A DNA stretch of 64,000 nt. Source: Sphingobacterium thalpophilum. Lineage in GTDB: Bacteria; Bacteroidota; Bacteroidia; Sphingobacteriales; Sphingobacteriaceae. Below, one piece after another: positions 42,733 through 53,050 of the stretch. The notes under the pieces are model-generated. The model worked only from the letters and a program-made list of their open reading frames with translations. It did no database searches and was not told the DNA's origin. Position numbers and translations under genes: made by a program. Location: positions 5,022,001 to 5,086,000 of the forward strand of contig NZ_CP151087.1 of assembly GCF_038396785.1 (NCBI RefSeq). The letters are read 5' to 3'. How positions within the stretch are numbered: the first letter of the stretch is position 1; every line of letters starts with the position of its first letter.

Positions 42733-45700
42733 GTATCTATAAAAATTACCAAAAGCAAAAAAGCTGGGATGGCAATCCTTTGCGGATTGATCTGTATGAT
42801 TTTACGCCAAAGTTAGATTTTCAGGAGAGGGTATGGACCCTGGAGGATATCAAGGCAAACGTAGAACGTACTTTCCAAGAGACGATGCAAAATAGCACGG
42901 GACTTGCGCAATTTGCTACGGTGAAGAAAGGAAAAAAAGACGCTATTTTTAAATTGAATTTAACTCTGGGCAGTGATGTTGCACAGAAAGGCATTCGACC
43001 TGCATTGATCTTTATTGAACCGACGAATGTCGAGGAGAGAATGTATTTTCGGCTGTTTTACGGTGGTCATCGAAGTTTTGGAGATCTTCCGGTCGGCGAT
43101 GTTACTTTGCATATTGTAAAGGATGATTCGACTTCTTTTAGTTTGCCAATTAAATTCAAAGCCAATGGGATGAATTATCTCAGACTGGATTCTATTCAAT
43201 GGAGCAATGCATCCCAAGCGGCAAGATTGGCTTACAAACTTGTACGCGATGAAATTATTGTGCGTACCGTGGAAAATCCATTGCGGGATTCTATAAGACA
43301 TGGGCAAGAGATTGATCCGCAGCTCAAAAAAATAGACCGAGAAGATTTTAGAGCGAAAAGAAAGAATAATAAGGTCGCAAGGATTTTGGTTTACGATGGT
43401 GATACGCCATTAATTGGGGCTAAGGTGAGTGTTTCGGATACCAAAAAACGATATTTCACAAGCTTTGACGGTAGTGTGGAACTTGAGCTCTCCGATGACA
43501 AAAATGCGGTACTTGAGATTGTTGCTTTAGGGTACAATACAGCTACAGTCAAAGTCTCCAGTGGCAAAGATTATTTCGTGGAGTTAAAGCCAAGCGAAAA
43601 TCAATTGGATGAAGTGGTTGTTGTGGGGTATGGCGTCCAAAAAAGGCAATCATTGACTGCGGCAGTGAAATCGATCAATGCTAGGATGGATGGGGTGACT
43701 ACGGCTATGCTGCAGGGGGCTGTAGCAGGGATTCGCATTCGTGGCGCTGCTAGTCCGGCCCCAAATGAAAAACCATTGATTTTAGTAGACGGAGTCCCCT
43801 TTGAAGGTGATATTTCAAGTCTTGATCCATCGACTATCGCGTCATTGAATGTGATTAAAGATCAATCTATGCTTGGATTGTATGGTGCTCGGGCCGCCAA
43901 CGGCGTAGTGATGGTTCAGATGAAAGCTGGAGCATCTGCGGCATCGACAGGTGCTGTGGATATGCCCTATTTGGAATCTGGAAATACGATGCGTGTGCAC
44001 TTCCGTGATGATGCATTCTGGCAGCCAAAGCTAACTACCGATGCTCAGGGAAAAGCTAATTTTGAAGCGACATATCCGGATGATATTACCAATTGGCGAA
44101 CATTCTTTATTGCTAAAGGAAGTAAAAATTTCGCCGACATAAAAGAGCTAAATATCAAATCTTTTAAAGCTGTTTCGGCACATTTGGCGACTCCCCGATT
44201 TGCCATCAGAGGTGATCAGTTTACAGCCATGGGACGGGTAGTCAATTATCTTAGCGATAGCTTACAGCTCTTGCGTACCATCAACAATGGGCTGACAACG
44301 CAGGAGGCAACGTTGAAAATTGCAAAGTCCTATCGGGATCCTATATCGGTTATTGCCGATAAGGGGGACAGCATCCAACTTGCTTATTCGATCGGATTGT
44401 CAAATGGATATTTTGATGGTGAAAAACGTAGCATTCCGATTTTTGAAAAGGGGCTTGAACAACATGAAGGAGATTTTAAAGTGCTCAACAGTACCGCAGA
44501 GTATTTGCTAAAAACTTCTCCTGCGCTAGGCGAAATCACCTTGCATGCCGAAGCAAATTCGCTGGAATTTTTACAACGGGAAATCGAGTCGATCGATCGT
44601 TACAAATTTCTATGCAATGAACAGATGGCTTCCAAATTGAGCGCATTACTTTCTAAAAAAGAGCTGACAAAATTGATCGGAAAACCCTTTACAGAGGATA
44701 AGAAAATAAGGGATCTCTTGAAAGAGTTACAGAAAAACAAAAATTCCAATCAGGGCTGGGGATGGTGGAACAAGAGTGAAACTGTGAGCTGGATCAGTAA
44801 CTATGTGATCGGGGTACTGTTGGATGCCCGAGAAGCCGGCTACCAGGTTGAGATCGATACGGAGATTTATGCAGAACGTGAAAAGACCATGTTGAAAAGC
44901 AGCTTGGCTTCGCTGGATGTTCTATTGGATAAAGATAAGCTTCACGGGGCCAAGGAGAATTTATTTAGCTCCTTGATATATCTACTCCGGTTGGATCCTA
45001 AAGCTGATTACAAAGATTATTTCTTCGAAATCGACACAAAACTGAAAAGTAAAACCATCAAGGATAAACTGTTGAAATATCTGTTGATTTCAAAACTGGG
45101 TCTTAAGGATTTACATGCTGCAGATACCGTTCTTAAATACGCGTCAAAGGCTGTCTTAGGTGGGCTCTATTGGACTTCTGGAACTACAACAGATCAGAAA
45201 GGCGGATTTTTTATGCGCCCAACGGAAACCAATACCGAGAATACATTGTTGGCTTATGGTGTCTTAAAATCAATTGGTGGTCATGATTCAGATTTAGAAA
45301 ATATCCGTAATTACTTTTTCGCGCAGCGGCAGCAAAACCAATGGTATAATATCTACGAATCTTCCCGTATCATACGAAGTATTCTTCCTGATGTACTGAA
45401 AGAGGGTGAATCTTTCCAGGCACTGGTAATGGTCATCAATGGCAAACGCGTCACTGCATTTCCGTATACGCAAAGCTTTAAGTCGGATGAGCAGATTAAA
45501 GTGAGGAAAGAAGGGACGGGGCCGGCTTTTGTGACGGCTTATCAAAATTTTTGGAATCCCAATCCAGCTGTAGAAAAAGAAAAGGGCCTTGCCGTGGCAA
45601 CGCGATTTAAGGACAATGGTGCTACGGTAGCGGCGCTAAAGGAAGGGAAGCCTGTAAAACTTGAAGCAAGCGTAACGTTAACTGGTGAAGCTGAGTATGT

Positions 45701-45962
45701 GCAGATCGAAGTTCCGATACCGGCGGGATGTTCTTATGAAACCAAAACCAATGGATACTATAGAATCGAGGCGCACCGAGAGCATTTCAAAGATCGTGTC
45801 GTCATTTTTTGCAACAAACTGGGGAAAGGTACACATACCTTTGAGATCGAACTTTTACCTCGTTATACCGGGACTTATACTGTCAACCCCGCGAAGGCTG
45901 AATTAATGTATTTCCCGACATACTATGGAAACGAGAAAATGAAAGAAATCGTGGTGGAGTAA
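42733..45962 (+). pseudogene. Alpha-2-macroglobulin with inserted TonB-plug domain, 5' truncated
   Basis: About 1075 C-terminal residues of a large alpha-2-macroglobulin-like protein; its N-terminus (macroglobulin domains and signal peptide) is lost at the IS boundary. Positions are counted from the TTG at 42720. MG-like domain ends, then a CarboxypepD_reg-like beta domain (about 215-290), then a SusC-type plug (about 296-402: QLDEVVVVGYGVQKRQS, EKPLILVDGVPFEG, YGARAANGVVMVQMK). The A2M core follows: FWQPKLTTDAQGKANFEATY, a thioester-type CNEQ at 632-635, the alpha/alpha toroid, and a receptor-like C-terminal domain. No beta barrel follows the plug. Such proteins trap proteases at the cell surface; the plug's role is unknown. 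It probably is not expressed without its promoter and signal peptide. Confidence 0.85.
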
Positions 45963-45982
45963 ATATGCTTTTACAAAAAAAG

Positions 45983-46006
45983 GGACTTATCACATGATAA
46001 GTCCCC
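45983..46006. terminator. Hairpin terminator of the minus-strand efflux operon
   Basis: Perfect 10-bp stem (45983-45992 with 45997-46006) and ACAT loop. On minus it is followed by TTTTTTT, a canonical intrinsic terminator for the operon ending at 46035; it may also stop plus-strand transcripts. Confidence 0.88.
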
Positions 46007-46034
46007 AACATATAAAAACTAAAATTAAATTGTG

Positions 46035-47474
46035 TTATTGATGATCCCATCCACCACCTAGGGATCTGTATATCGCTACGCTTGCTTTGAGTTGGTTGAC
46101 CTTTTTCTCAACGAGCTCAAATTTGGATTCCAGGGCATCGCGTTGTGTCAGCAGAACCTCCATATAATCTGCGCGGGCGTATTTAAAGAGGTCGTTGGAA
46201 ATACCGATAGACTCATTTAGTGCATCGACTTCCTTGGTCTTAATTTGTAGGCCATTCTCCAGATTTTTAATTTTGGAGAGCTGGTTTGCAACTTCAATAT
46301 AAGCAGCCAATATAGTCTGTTCATAATGGTAAACAGCCTGAACCTGTCGTGCATTTGCACTATAATACGCGGCTTTAATTGCCCGTTTGTTGATCAAAGG
46401 GGCGGTGAGTTCACCAACGAGGGAAGAGAGAAAGGCTTCCGGTTTGATGAGGTAAGTCGGATCAAAAGCTTGAAAACCTACTCCCGCCGCAATGTCCAAA
46501 GAAGGGTAAAAGCGGGCTTTGGCCGATTTGATGTCCAGTTTGGACGCTGCAAGTTCATATTCAGCCTGCTTTATATCAGGTCTATTTTCCAGGAGGTCGG
46601 CCGGGATGCCGGCATAAACGGTTTGCGGAACAAGCTTATCAAATGATTGTTGATCCCTTTGAACCGGCTGCGGGAATCTTCCAACAAGATAGTTTATTCT
46701 ATTTTCTGTTTCTGTGATCTTCTGCTTGATATCATATTGCATACCTTGGGTTTTCAATATCTGGGCTTCAAATCTTTTGACGGCAAGTTTATTGGATCGC
46801 GCATTTTTCTTCAAATCATTTACCACGACCAGTGCATCGTTTTGAATCTTTACATTCTCATTGATAACCAGAAGTTCGTTGTCCAGTGCCAGGAGTTCAT
46901 AATAAGAATCTGCAATTTCAGCGATCAGGTGAGTTACCATAAAGTTTTTGCCTTCCACGCTGGCAAAATACCGTTGCAGCTGCGCTTTGGTCGCATTGTG
47001 GAGTTTACCCCAGATATCTGTTTCCCATTGTGCCTGTATACCAACTCCAAAATCAAATAGCGGCTCGGGCATTTCGCGTCCGGGTTCGATTTCTGTATTC
47101 TTTTCCATCGCTCCAATGTTTGTATAGCGACTAACTTTGTCGACCCCCGCGCCAACTTTTACACCTACGGAAGGTAGATACTCACCTTTTTTGGCGCTTA
47201 CCTCATTTTTGGCTATTTCAATTTCCTGAAGCATAATATGTAGCTCCTGGTTGTTTGCTAGTGCCTGACCGATCAGTCCTTGTAGATTGGGATCGCTGAA
47301 ATAGCTGTTCCATTTGATTTTTCCTGTATTCGCGGTGTCGCTGTCGGCATCGCTATATTTTCCGGGAACGGTTCTATTTTCGGCACGTTGTTTTATTTCC
47401 AGTGGTTTGCAGGCTGCAAGACTAAGCAAGAAAAGTGCGAAACCTGTATAGTGATATAATCTGTTCTTATTCAT
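46035..47474 (-). CDS. Outer-membrane efflux lipoprotein (NodT/OprM type)
   Basis: A 479-residue TolC-type channel with a lipoprotein signal (lipobox LAAC, Cys22). The two OEP domains are present: VKVGAGVDKVSRYTN, ETDIWGKLHNATKAQLQRYF in the first, and LLENRPDIKQAEYELAASKL and KARFYPSLDIAAGVGF in the second, both hallmark NodT motifs. It is the last gene of the second RND operon and overlaps the pump gene by 8 bp. Confidence 0.94.
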   Translation of the reverse strand: MNKNRLYHYTGFALFLLSLAACKPLEIKQRAENRTVPGKYSDADSDTANTGKIKWNSYFSDPNLQGLIGQALANNQELHIMLQEIEIAKNEVSAKKGEYLPSVGVKVGAGVDKVSRYTNIGAMEKNTEIEPGREMPEPLFDFGVGIQAQWETDIWGKLHNATKAQLQRYFASVEGKNFMVTHLIAEIADSYYELLALDNELLVINENVKIQNDALVVVNDLKKNARSNKLAVKRFEAQILKTQGMQYDIKQKITETENRINYLVGRFPQPVQRDQQSFDKLVPQTVYAGIPADLLENRPDIKQAEYELAASKLDIKSAKARFYPSLDIAAGVGFQAFDPTYLIKPEAFLSSLVGELTAPLINKRAIKAAYYSANARQVQAVYHYEQTILAAYIEVANQLSKIKNLENGLQIKTKEVDALNESIGISNDLFKYARADYMEVLLTQRDALESKFELVEKKVNQLKASVAIYRSLGGGWDHQ

Positions 47475-50400
47475 AATGTATCATGTCTTCGCTTAATGGT
47501 GATTCGTCTTCGGCTTGGATCATTTTTCTTCCGTCAGCCAATTTTGCAAAAATGTAGTAGAGTCCGGGAATGACAATAACGCCAAAGATAGTTCCGACGA
47601 GCATACCTCCCAGCGCTGAGGCACCTATGGTATGGTTACCGATAGCTCCGGCACCACTGGCAAAGACAAGTGGTACAAGTCCAGCGATAAATGCAAATGA
47701 GGTCATGAGGATAGGTCTGAAACGTGCTCGTGAGCCCTCAATAGCTGCTTCTAATATGCTATCGCCAGCTTGGCGCCTTTTCACGGCAAATTCTACGATA
47801 AGCACCGCATTTTTCCCCAATAAACCAATAATCATGATCAGTCCGACCTGTGCATAGATGTCATTTTCCAGTCCCATAGCTTTTAATAGGAAGAATGATC
47901 CAAATACACCAACTGGTAGCGACAACAATACCGCAAACGGAATGATAAAGCTTTCGTACTGTGCAGCAAGTACAAGATATACGAAGACTAAGACGACTAA
48001 AAAGACATAAACGGCTTCGTTTCCACGTTGGGCCTCATCATAGGACAAGCCCTCCCAGGCAACTTTATAGCCGTGTGGTAATGTTTGAAGTGCAGTTTCG
48101 TTGATTGCCTGAATAGCGTCAGCCGTTGTATACCCATTTGCCGGAAGTCCACGGATGGCGGCCGAATTGTACATGTTGTAGCGCGTGATTTCGTTTGGTC
48201 CCTGTGTTTTTTTTAAGGTCATAAAGGCCGAATAAGGAACCATTTGGTCATGATCGTTTTTGACGTAAAGGTTCATGATATCGGAAGGTAGCCTTCTAAA
48301 TTCTGGTGAAGATTGTACATAGACTTTGAAGAACTGACCGAAACGGATAAAACCCTGCTCATAGGTACTACCGATAAGGATATTGAGGTTGTCCATGGCT
48401 TTACCAATGGAAACGCCTTTTTGCATGGCGGCGTTATTGTCAAATACCAATTCGTATTGTGGGTAATTGGCGGCAAAGAATGTAAAGACTCCGGTGAGTT
48501 CCTTACGTTTCTTTAGATTAGCGATAAATGCTTTATTTACTTTATCGAAATCTTGGTAATCGGTGGTCCTATTGAGGTCCAGCAGGCGCATGGAGAAACC
48601 TCCTGAAGAACCAAACCCTGGAACAGCGGGAGGTTCGAAGAATTCAACCGTTGCACCTAGATTTTTTGATTTTTCTTCAAGTTCTTCCATGATCTCTTTA
48701 ACGGAGTGTTCACGTTCACCCCAGGTTTTGAGGTTGATAAGACAGGTTCCGGCATTCGATCCACGGCCTTCGGTCATGATTTCATAACCCGCCAGTGATG
48801 AGACAGATTCTACGCCATCTACCCCTTGACAGATCTTTTGGAGCTCTCTGGAAAGCTTATTGGTCTGTTCCAATGTTGATCCCGGAGGAGTCTGAATAAT
48901 GGCATATATTGTACCTTGGTCCTCGCTCGGTATAAAACCTCCTGGAAGCGTTTTGTTAATGACGAAAATTCCGACACAGAATGCTATTAAGATACCCCAT
49001 GTAATTACTCTTCGGCTGGCAATTTTACGAAGTAAGGAGGCATATTTGCCCGTTATTTTATCAAAAGTACGGTTAAAAAGGTCGAGCGATTTAATGAATA
49101 CATTTGATTTTTTTGGTTTACCATGGTTATTTTTCAGGAGCATCGCGGCAAGCACAGGAGTAAGGGTTAATGCGACTACTGCAGATATCACGATGGAACT
49201 CGCCATGGTAATTGAAAACTGACGATAAAATGTTCCGACAGGGCCTGTCATAAATGAAATGGGGATAAAAACGGCCACCATAACAGCTGTAATAGCGATA
49301 ATAGCACCTGCGATTTCGCCCATGACTTCTTTTACAGCGCTGTATGGCGATATGGCACTTTCTTCCATTTTGGCATGTACTGCTTCAATGACCACAATGG
49401 CATTGTCCACGACAATCCCGATAGCAAGCACCAATGCAAACAAGGTCACTAAGTTGATCGACATACCGAACCATTGGATGACGAAGAATGTACCTATCAG
49501 CGAAACGGGCACGGCGATGATCGGAATCAAAGTCGAACGCCAATCGCCCAGGAAAATAAACACAACAATAGCCACTAAAATAAAAGCATCGCGTAGGGTA
49601 TGCATCACCTGCTCGATAGAAGCATCCAAGAATTGGGATACGTCATAACTGATTTTATAGTCTATACCTGGAGGAAAGTTACCTTTCATCTCAGCAAGTT
49701 TTGCCTTCACATCTTTAATAACGTCATTGGCATTACTACCATAATTCTGTTTCAACACAATTGAAGCCGAGGGATGCCCGTCTAAATTGGAATAGATGTC
49801 AAAGAATTCACTTCCTAGTTCGACTTTAGCTACGTCTTTTAACTTGATGTTTTCACCGTCGCCGTTTGCGCGAACGATAATATTGTCGTATTCTTCAGGT
49901 GTATTGTATTGCCCTTTATAAGTTAGGACATATTCGAGGGATTGCGCTGCAATACCCGAGCTTTGTCCCAGTCGACCGGGACGGCCGATGATACTTTGTT
50001 CTCCTATCGCTTTCATCACTTCATCAACTGACAAGCTATAGGCGCGCATACGATCGGGATTTAACCAGACGCGCATGGCATATCTACGGCTACCTAAGAT
50101 TTGTGATTTGGCTATCCCATGAATACGATTGATTTCAGGAATGATATTTACCGTTGCATAGTTGTACAAGAACTTTTCATCCATGCTTTTATTTGTACTG
50201 TAAAGATTCACGTACATCAGCATACTGGGCTGAATTGGATTGACGACGACTCCTTCCTTTTGAACAAGTTCAGGCAATAGTGGCATGACTTGATCCACCC
50301 GGGTTTTGACCAGTACTACGGCATCGTTAGGATCTGTTCCAGGATCAAATACGACGTTTACGGTTGCTTCACCGGCACTGGTCGCATCGGTTGCGATATA

Positions 50401-50628
50401 GCGCATTCCCTGTACACCGTTGATTGCATTCTCCAGTGTAATCAATGAGGATTTTACAAGTACATCGGCACTTGCACCAGGATAGGCAATGGAGACCGCC
50501 ACTGTAGTCGGCGCGATTTTTGGAAATTGCTCAGTAGGAAGTTGCTTTATGGCCAAACCTCCGATAAATAGGATTACAACCGATATGACAATAGCAAATA
50601 CCGGTCGATGTATTACTTTTTTAAACAT
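47467..50628 (-). CDS. RND efflux pump, HAE1 family (AcrB-like)
   Basis: A 1053-residue inner-membrane proton/drug antiporter with the complete RND layout. The N-terminus MFKKVIHRPVFAIVISVVI and the periplasmic PTTVAVSIAYPGASA are typical of HAE1. TM4 has GIVVDNAIVVIEAVH (Asp408, then Asn409 where AcrB has a second Asp). TM10 has GLLGKNAVLIVEFAVKRR with the conserved Lys. The ending is acidic (AEDESPLSEDMIHYE). The adaptor gene is 16 bp upstream and the channel gene overlaps downstream, forming a full AcrAB-TolC-like system. Confidence 0.95.
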   Translation of the reverse strand: MFKKVIHRPVFAIVISVVILFIGGLAIKQLPTEQFPKIAPTTVAVSIAYPGASADVLVKSSLITLENAINGVQGMRYIATDATSAGEATVNVVFDPGTDPNDAVVLVKTRVDQVMPLLPELVQKEGVVVNPIQPSMLMYVNLYSTNKSMDEKFLYNYATVNIIPEINRIHGIAKSQILGSRRYAMRVWLNPDRMRAYSLSVDEVMKAIGEQSIIGRPGRLGQSSGIAAQSLEYVLTYKGQYNTPEEYDNIIVRANGDGENIKLKDVAKVELGSEFFDIYSNLDGHPSASIVLKQNYGSNANDVIKDVKAKLAEMKGNFPPGIDYKISYDVSQFLDASIEQVMHTLRDAFILVAIVVFIFLGDWRSTLIPIIAVPVSLIGTFFVIQWFGMSINLVTLFALVLAIGIVVDNAIVVIEAVHAKMEESAISPYSAVKEVMGEIAGAIIAITAVMVAVFIPISFMTGPVGTFYRQFSITMASSIVISAVVALTLTPVLAAMLLKNNHGKPKKSNVFIKSLDLFNRTFDKITGKYASLLRKIASRRVITWGILIAFCVGIFVINKTLPGGFIPSEDQGTIYAIIQTPPGSTLEQTNKLSRELQKICQGVDGVESVSSLAGYEIMTEGRGSNAGTCLINLKTWGEREHSVKEIMEELEEKSKNLGATVEFFEPPAVPGFGSSGGFSMRLLDLNRTTDYQDFDKVNKAFIANLKKRKELTGVFTFFAANYPQYELVFDNNAAMQKGVSIGKAMDNLNILIGSTYEQGFIRFGQFFKVYVQSSPEFRRLPSDIMNLYVKNDHDQMVPYSAFMTLKKTQGPNEITRYNMYNSAAIRGLPANGYTTADAIQAINETALQTLPHGYKVAWEGLSYDEAQRGNEAVYVFLVVLVFVYLVLAAQYESFIIPFAVLLSLPVGVFGSFFLLKAMGLENDIYAQVGLIMIIGLLGKNAVLIVEFAVKRRQAGDSILEAAIEGSRARFRPILMTSFAFIAGLVPLVFASGAGAIGNHTIGASALGGMLVGTIFGVIVIPGLYYIFAKLADGRKMIQAEDESPLSEDMIHYE

Positions 50629-50644
50629 AATGCTGCTTTTTTAA

Positions 50645-51730
50645 TTACTCTGCATATAAATCTAAGTTTGACATGACTTTCTCCGGAGTCTGATATTTGG
50701 ATTCAATAGTCTGGTTTTCCTGTACCATGCGAAGTCCATTCAGCAGAATCTTTTCGTCCTTGCCCAATCCGGAAGAAACAACATAGATATGCGGCAGTTC
50801 GGCAGCAACTTTTATTTCTCTTGCTTTTACTTTATTATCTTTTGTAATAACGTAAACATATTTTTTTTCAAGCTCCTCGAATGTAGCTTTCTGAGGTATC
50901 ATAAGCGCGTTATTATAGGGCGATGTAATGACGATATTGCCTGTCTCGCCATAACGCAATAATCCCTTTGGATTTGGAAAAGTCGCTCTGTAGGCAATAT
51001 TTCCAGTTTCATTATTGAAGTCTGATTCAATTGTTTCAACAATACCCTCATGACCGAATTCTTTTCCATTGGCCATGTTTAACCGTACATGCAGCGGGTT
51101 ATTGTCTTGTTTTGCGTCCATTTGATTGAGGTATTCAACTTCGGGTACATTGAAGTAAACCCACATTTTACTGTTATCAGACAGCTCTGTGATCAACTCA
51201 CCTTCATCGACAAGACTTCCTTTACGGACATGAAGCTTACCAACGATTCCTGAAAACGGTGCTACGATATCAGTAAATTTGAGATGGGTATTCATAGCGG
51301 CTAACTCAGCTTTGGCTTTTTCATATTTCGCTTTTGCCATTTCAGTTTCCTGCGGAGCGACAATATCTTTTTCGGACAGATTTTTGGTGTTCTGATATTC
51401 GATTTCAGCATATTTTACCTCTGCTTTAGCACGATTAACATCGGACTCATAGAGGTTGGGCATGATTTTAAAGAGGGGTTGTCCTTTTTGTACAAATTGA
51501 CCTTCATCGACAAATATCGATTGAATGTAGCCTTTTTCCTGTGCGCGCAATTCAATATGGTTGATCGAACGGATTTGGGCGACATAATCTTTATTGACAA
51601 TTGTATCTTTGACCAAAGGAGTAGTGACATTGAAAACTGCAGCTTCTTTTTTGTCTTTTTTTTCTGACTGACAGCTTGTCGATAGAATAATAAGGCACAG
51701 GCTTATATACATAAAGCTTCTCATGACCAT
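50645..51730 (-). CDS. RND efflux periplasmic adaptor (AcrA-like) lipoprotein
   Basis: A 361-residue adaptor with lipobox STSC (Cys20). The lipoyl half-motifs EKGYIQSIFVDEGQFVQKGQ (about 65-84) and FTDIVAPFSGIVGKLHVRKG (about 145-164) frame a short alpha-hairpin with ETEMAKAKYEKAKAELAAM. The beta-barrel part has VYFNVPEVEYL and the MP-domain ends IPQKATFEELEKKYVYVI. First gene of the operon (adaptor, pump, channel). The start may also be Met3 at 51724. Confidence 0.93.
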   Translation of the reverse strand: MVMRSFMYISLCLIILSTSCQSEKKDKKEAAVFNVTTPLVKDTIVNKDYVAQIRSINHIELRAQEKGYIQSIFVDEGQFVQKGQPLFKIMPNLYESDVNRAKAEVKYAEIEYQNTKNLSEKDIVAPQETEMAKAKYEKAKAELAAMNTHLKFTDIVAPFSGIVGKLHVRKGSLVDEGELITELSDNSKMWVYFNVPEVEYLNQMDAKQDNNPLHVRLNMANGKEFGHEGIVETIESDFNNETGNIAYRATFPNPKGLLRYGETGNIVITSPYNNALMIPQKATFEELEKKYVYVITKDNKVKAREIKVAAELPHIYVVSSGLGKDEKILLNGLRMVQENQTIESKYQTPEKVMSNLDLYAE

Positions 51731-51835
51731 GATAATAGTTTTTTAATTATTTTCGAAAAATTGAACAATAGTGTGACCTGCTTCCAAATGGTTTTGAAAG
51801 CTATTTTGATGTTTTTTTAAGAAATTATTAAAAAA

Positions 51836-52270
51836 TCACAGCCTGAATACACTGTAATGGATATATAGGGCGTTTTTTCGTGAAGTAAGCTGGTTGGAAT
51901 TTGCAAGCGAAACTGCTGTGCGTGTATTGTGAAATTCGGGATGGATATAAGAGACTAGATTTCCAAAACCATCTCCTTTAAGTGCGAATAAGTTAGGGCT
52001 ATTGGAATCGCTTCCCGTGTCGTCGTTTTCATTATCATTTTCTGAAAAATAAGCCCTTAATTTTTCATGTCGAGGACGTTTAGTTTTGCGAATAACTTTG
52101 GTGTCATAATCTTCGCTTTTTACTTGCTTGTTGAAGTGATTGACAGCGTGAAGATTGCAGGAGGGAATATTATTTGGTGTTGGCACATGATACCAGCCAA
52201 AACTGATAAGTATTGCGCAAACTACGCCGAACAGATATTGATGGAATTTTCCTTGCATCCTTGAAAGCAA
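51836..52270 (-). CDS. Hypothetical protein with signal anchor, 144 aa
   Basis: No family recognised. The N-terminus has a hydrophobic segment (YLFGVVCAILISFGWYHV), probably a signal peptide or anchor. The rest is rich in charged and Asn/Asp residues (FSENDNENDDTGSDSNSPN) and a basic patch (RKTKRPRHEKLR). It lies upstream of the efflux operon on the same strand, 105 bp away. Met5 at 52258 is an equally good start. It may be exported; no function is suggested. Confidence 0.55.
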   Translation of the reverse strand: MLSRMQGKFHQYLFGVVCAILISFGWYHVPTPNNIPSCNLHAVNHFNKQVKSEDYDTKVIRKTKRPRHEKLRAYFSENDNENDDTGSDSNSPNLFALKGDGFGNLVSYIHPEFHNTRTAVSLANSNQLTSRKNALYIHYSVFRL

Positions 52271-52605
52271 ATGTAATTAAACTTTAAAAATGATACAAGT
52301 GATTTAGGTATGGAAATTTTAAAGTTTATGTAATATTGTTACAAAGTGTTTAAACTGACGGTGTTTTAGTGGTTAATTGTGTAAAAATTACTCAAATTCC
52401 GTTTTTGAAATTGCGTCTAGGAGATATTTTTAAAAAATATGACCTAAATAGCTTTAGTTTTCTTTAATTGGTTGTGTTTTTAGGTGTTTTTCGGGTTGAT
52501 TTTTGTTGTTTTTTTTAGTTTGGCTTAATCTATTCTTCCAATTGAGTAAGAATGGCTTGCAGTATTTTTTGATAAGTAACCACCTTAATATCCAATTGGG
52601 CTATT
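52271..52605. other. Intergenic region, 335 bp
   Basis: Very AT-rich DNA between the hypothetical gene and the YdeI-like pseudogene. A plus-strand frame of about 97 codons across 52503-52796 is the shadow of the YdeI-like gene. No terminator or other element was found. Confidence 0.5.
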
Positions 52606-52844
52606 CTAAACGGTTTTTAACGTTTTCTGATTATTTCGTAGCATTTGTATTGCTTTTTCAGCTCTTGTTTTTCGGGTTTGTTCCTGTTTTGCTGATCCAA
52701 CCCAATCACAATAGCCTTGTTTGTATGATTTGGAAAGTGTTTCAAAAAAAGCATTGGCTTTTTCGTCCGTATCCAACAATTGTTGGAGTTCCATAGGAAC
52801 GCCTTCAATATGTTCACCTTTTTTTTAGCATGTATTTTTATCAT
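52606..52844 (-). pseudogene. YdeI/OmdA-like protein, frameshift at a poly-A tract
   Basis: The YdeI/OmpD-associated C-terminal domain is visible at 52606-52794: ELQQLLDTDEKANAFFETLS, YKQGYCDWVGSAKQEQTRKT, RAEKAIQMLRNNQK. Upstream, MIKIHAKKK starts at 52844 in a frame one base off. The junction is a run of eight T on plus (A8 on the coding strand, 52819-52826). With nine (or six) A the two parts join as MIKIHAKKKGEHIEGVPMEL, the family layout. It could be a phase-variable gene, a real frameshift, or a sequencing error in a homopolymer. If translation starts at the Met at 52794, the 62-residue domain alone may still be made. Confidence 0.72.
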
Positions 52845-53050
52845 TTGATTCCCGATAAAAATACATAAATATCTTCGAGTTGCCGGCCTTTATTGCATGA
52901 ATACTTTTGACTTGCCCGTTAGGTAATACGATCAGGGGATTGCAATACTTTTTCTTGGAATAAGACTTACATGTTGCCGCTGTCTTCATATGCGTTGAAA
53001 CATATATCGTTCTTATTTGTAGTTCTATTAGTCAACAAAAAATTTTCAAT

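Noticed and set aside
52503..52796. Plus-strand 97-codon frame rich in Leu and Phe
   Set aside because: Antisense to the YdeI-like gene, whose protein sequence matches a known domain.
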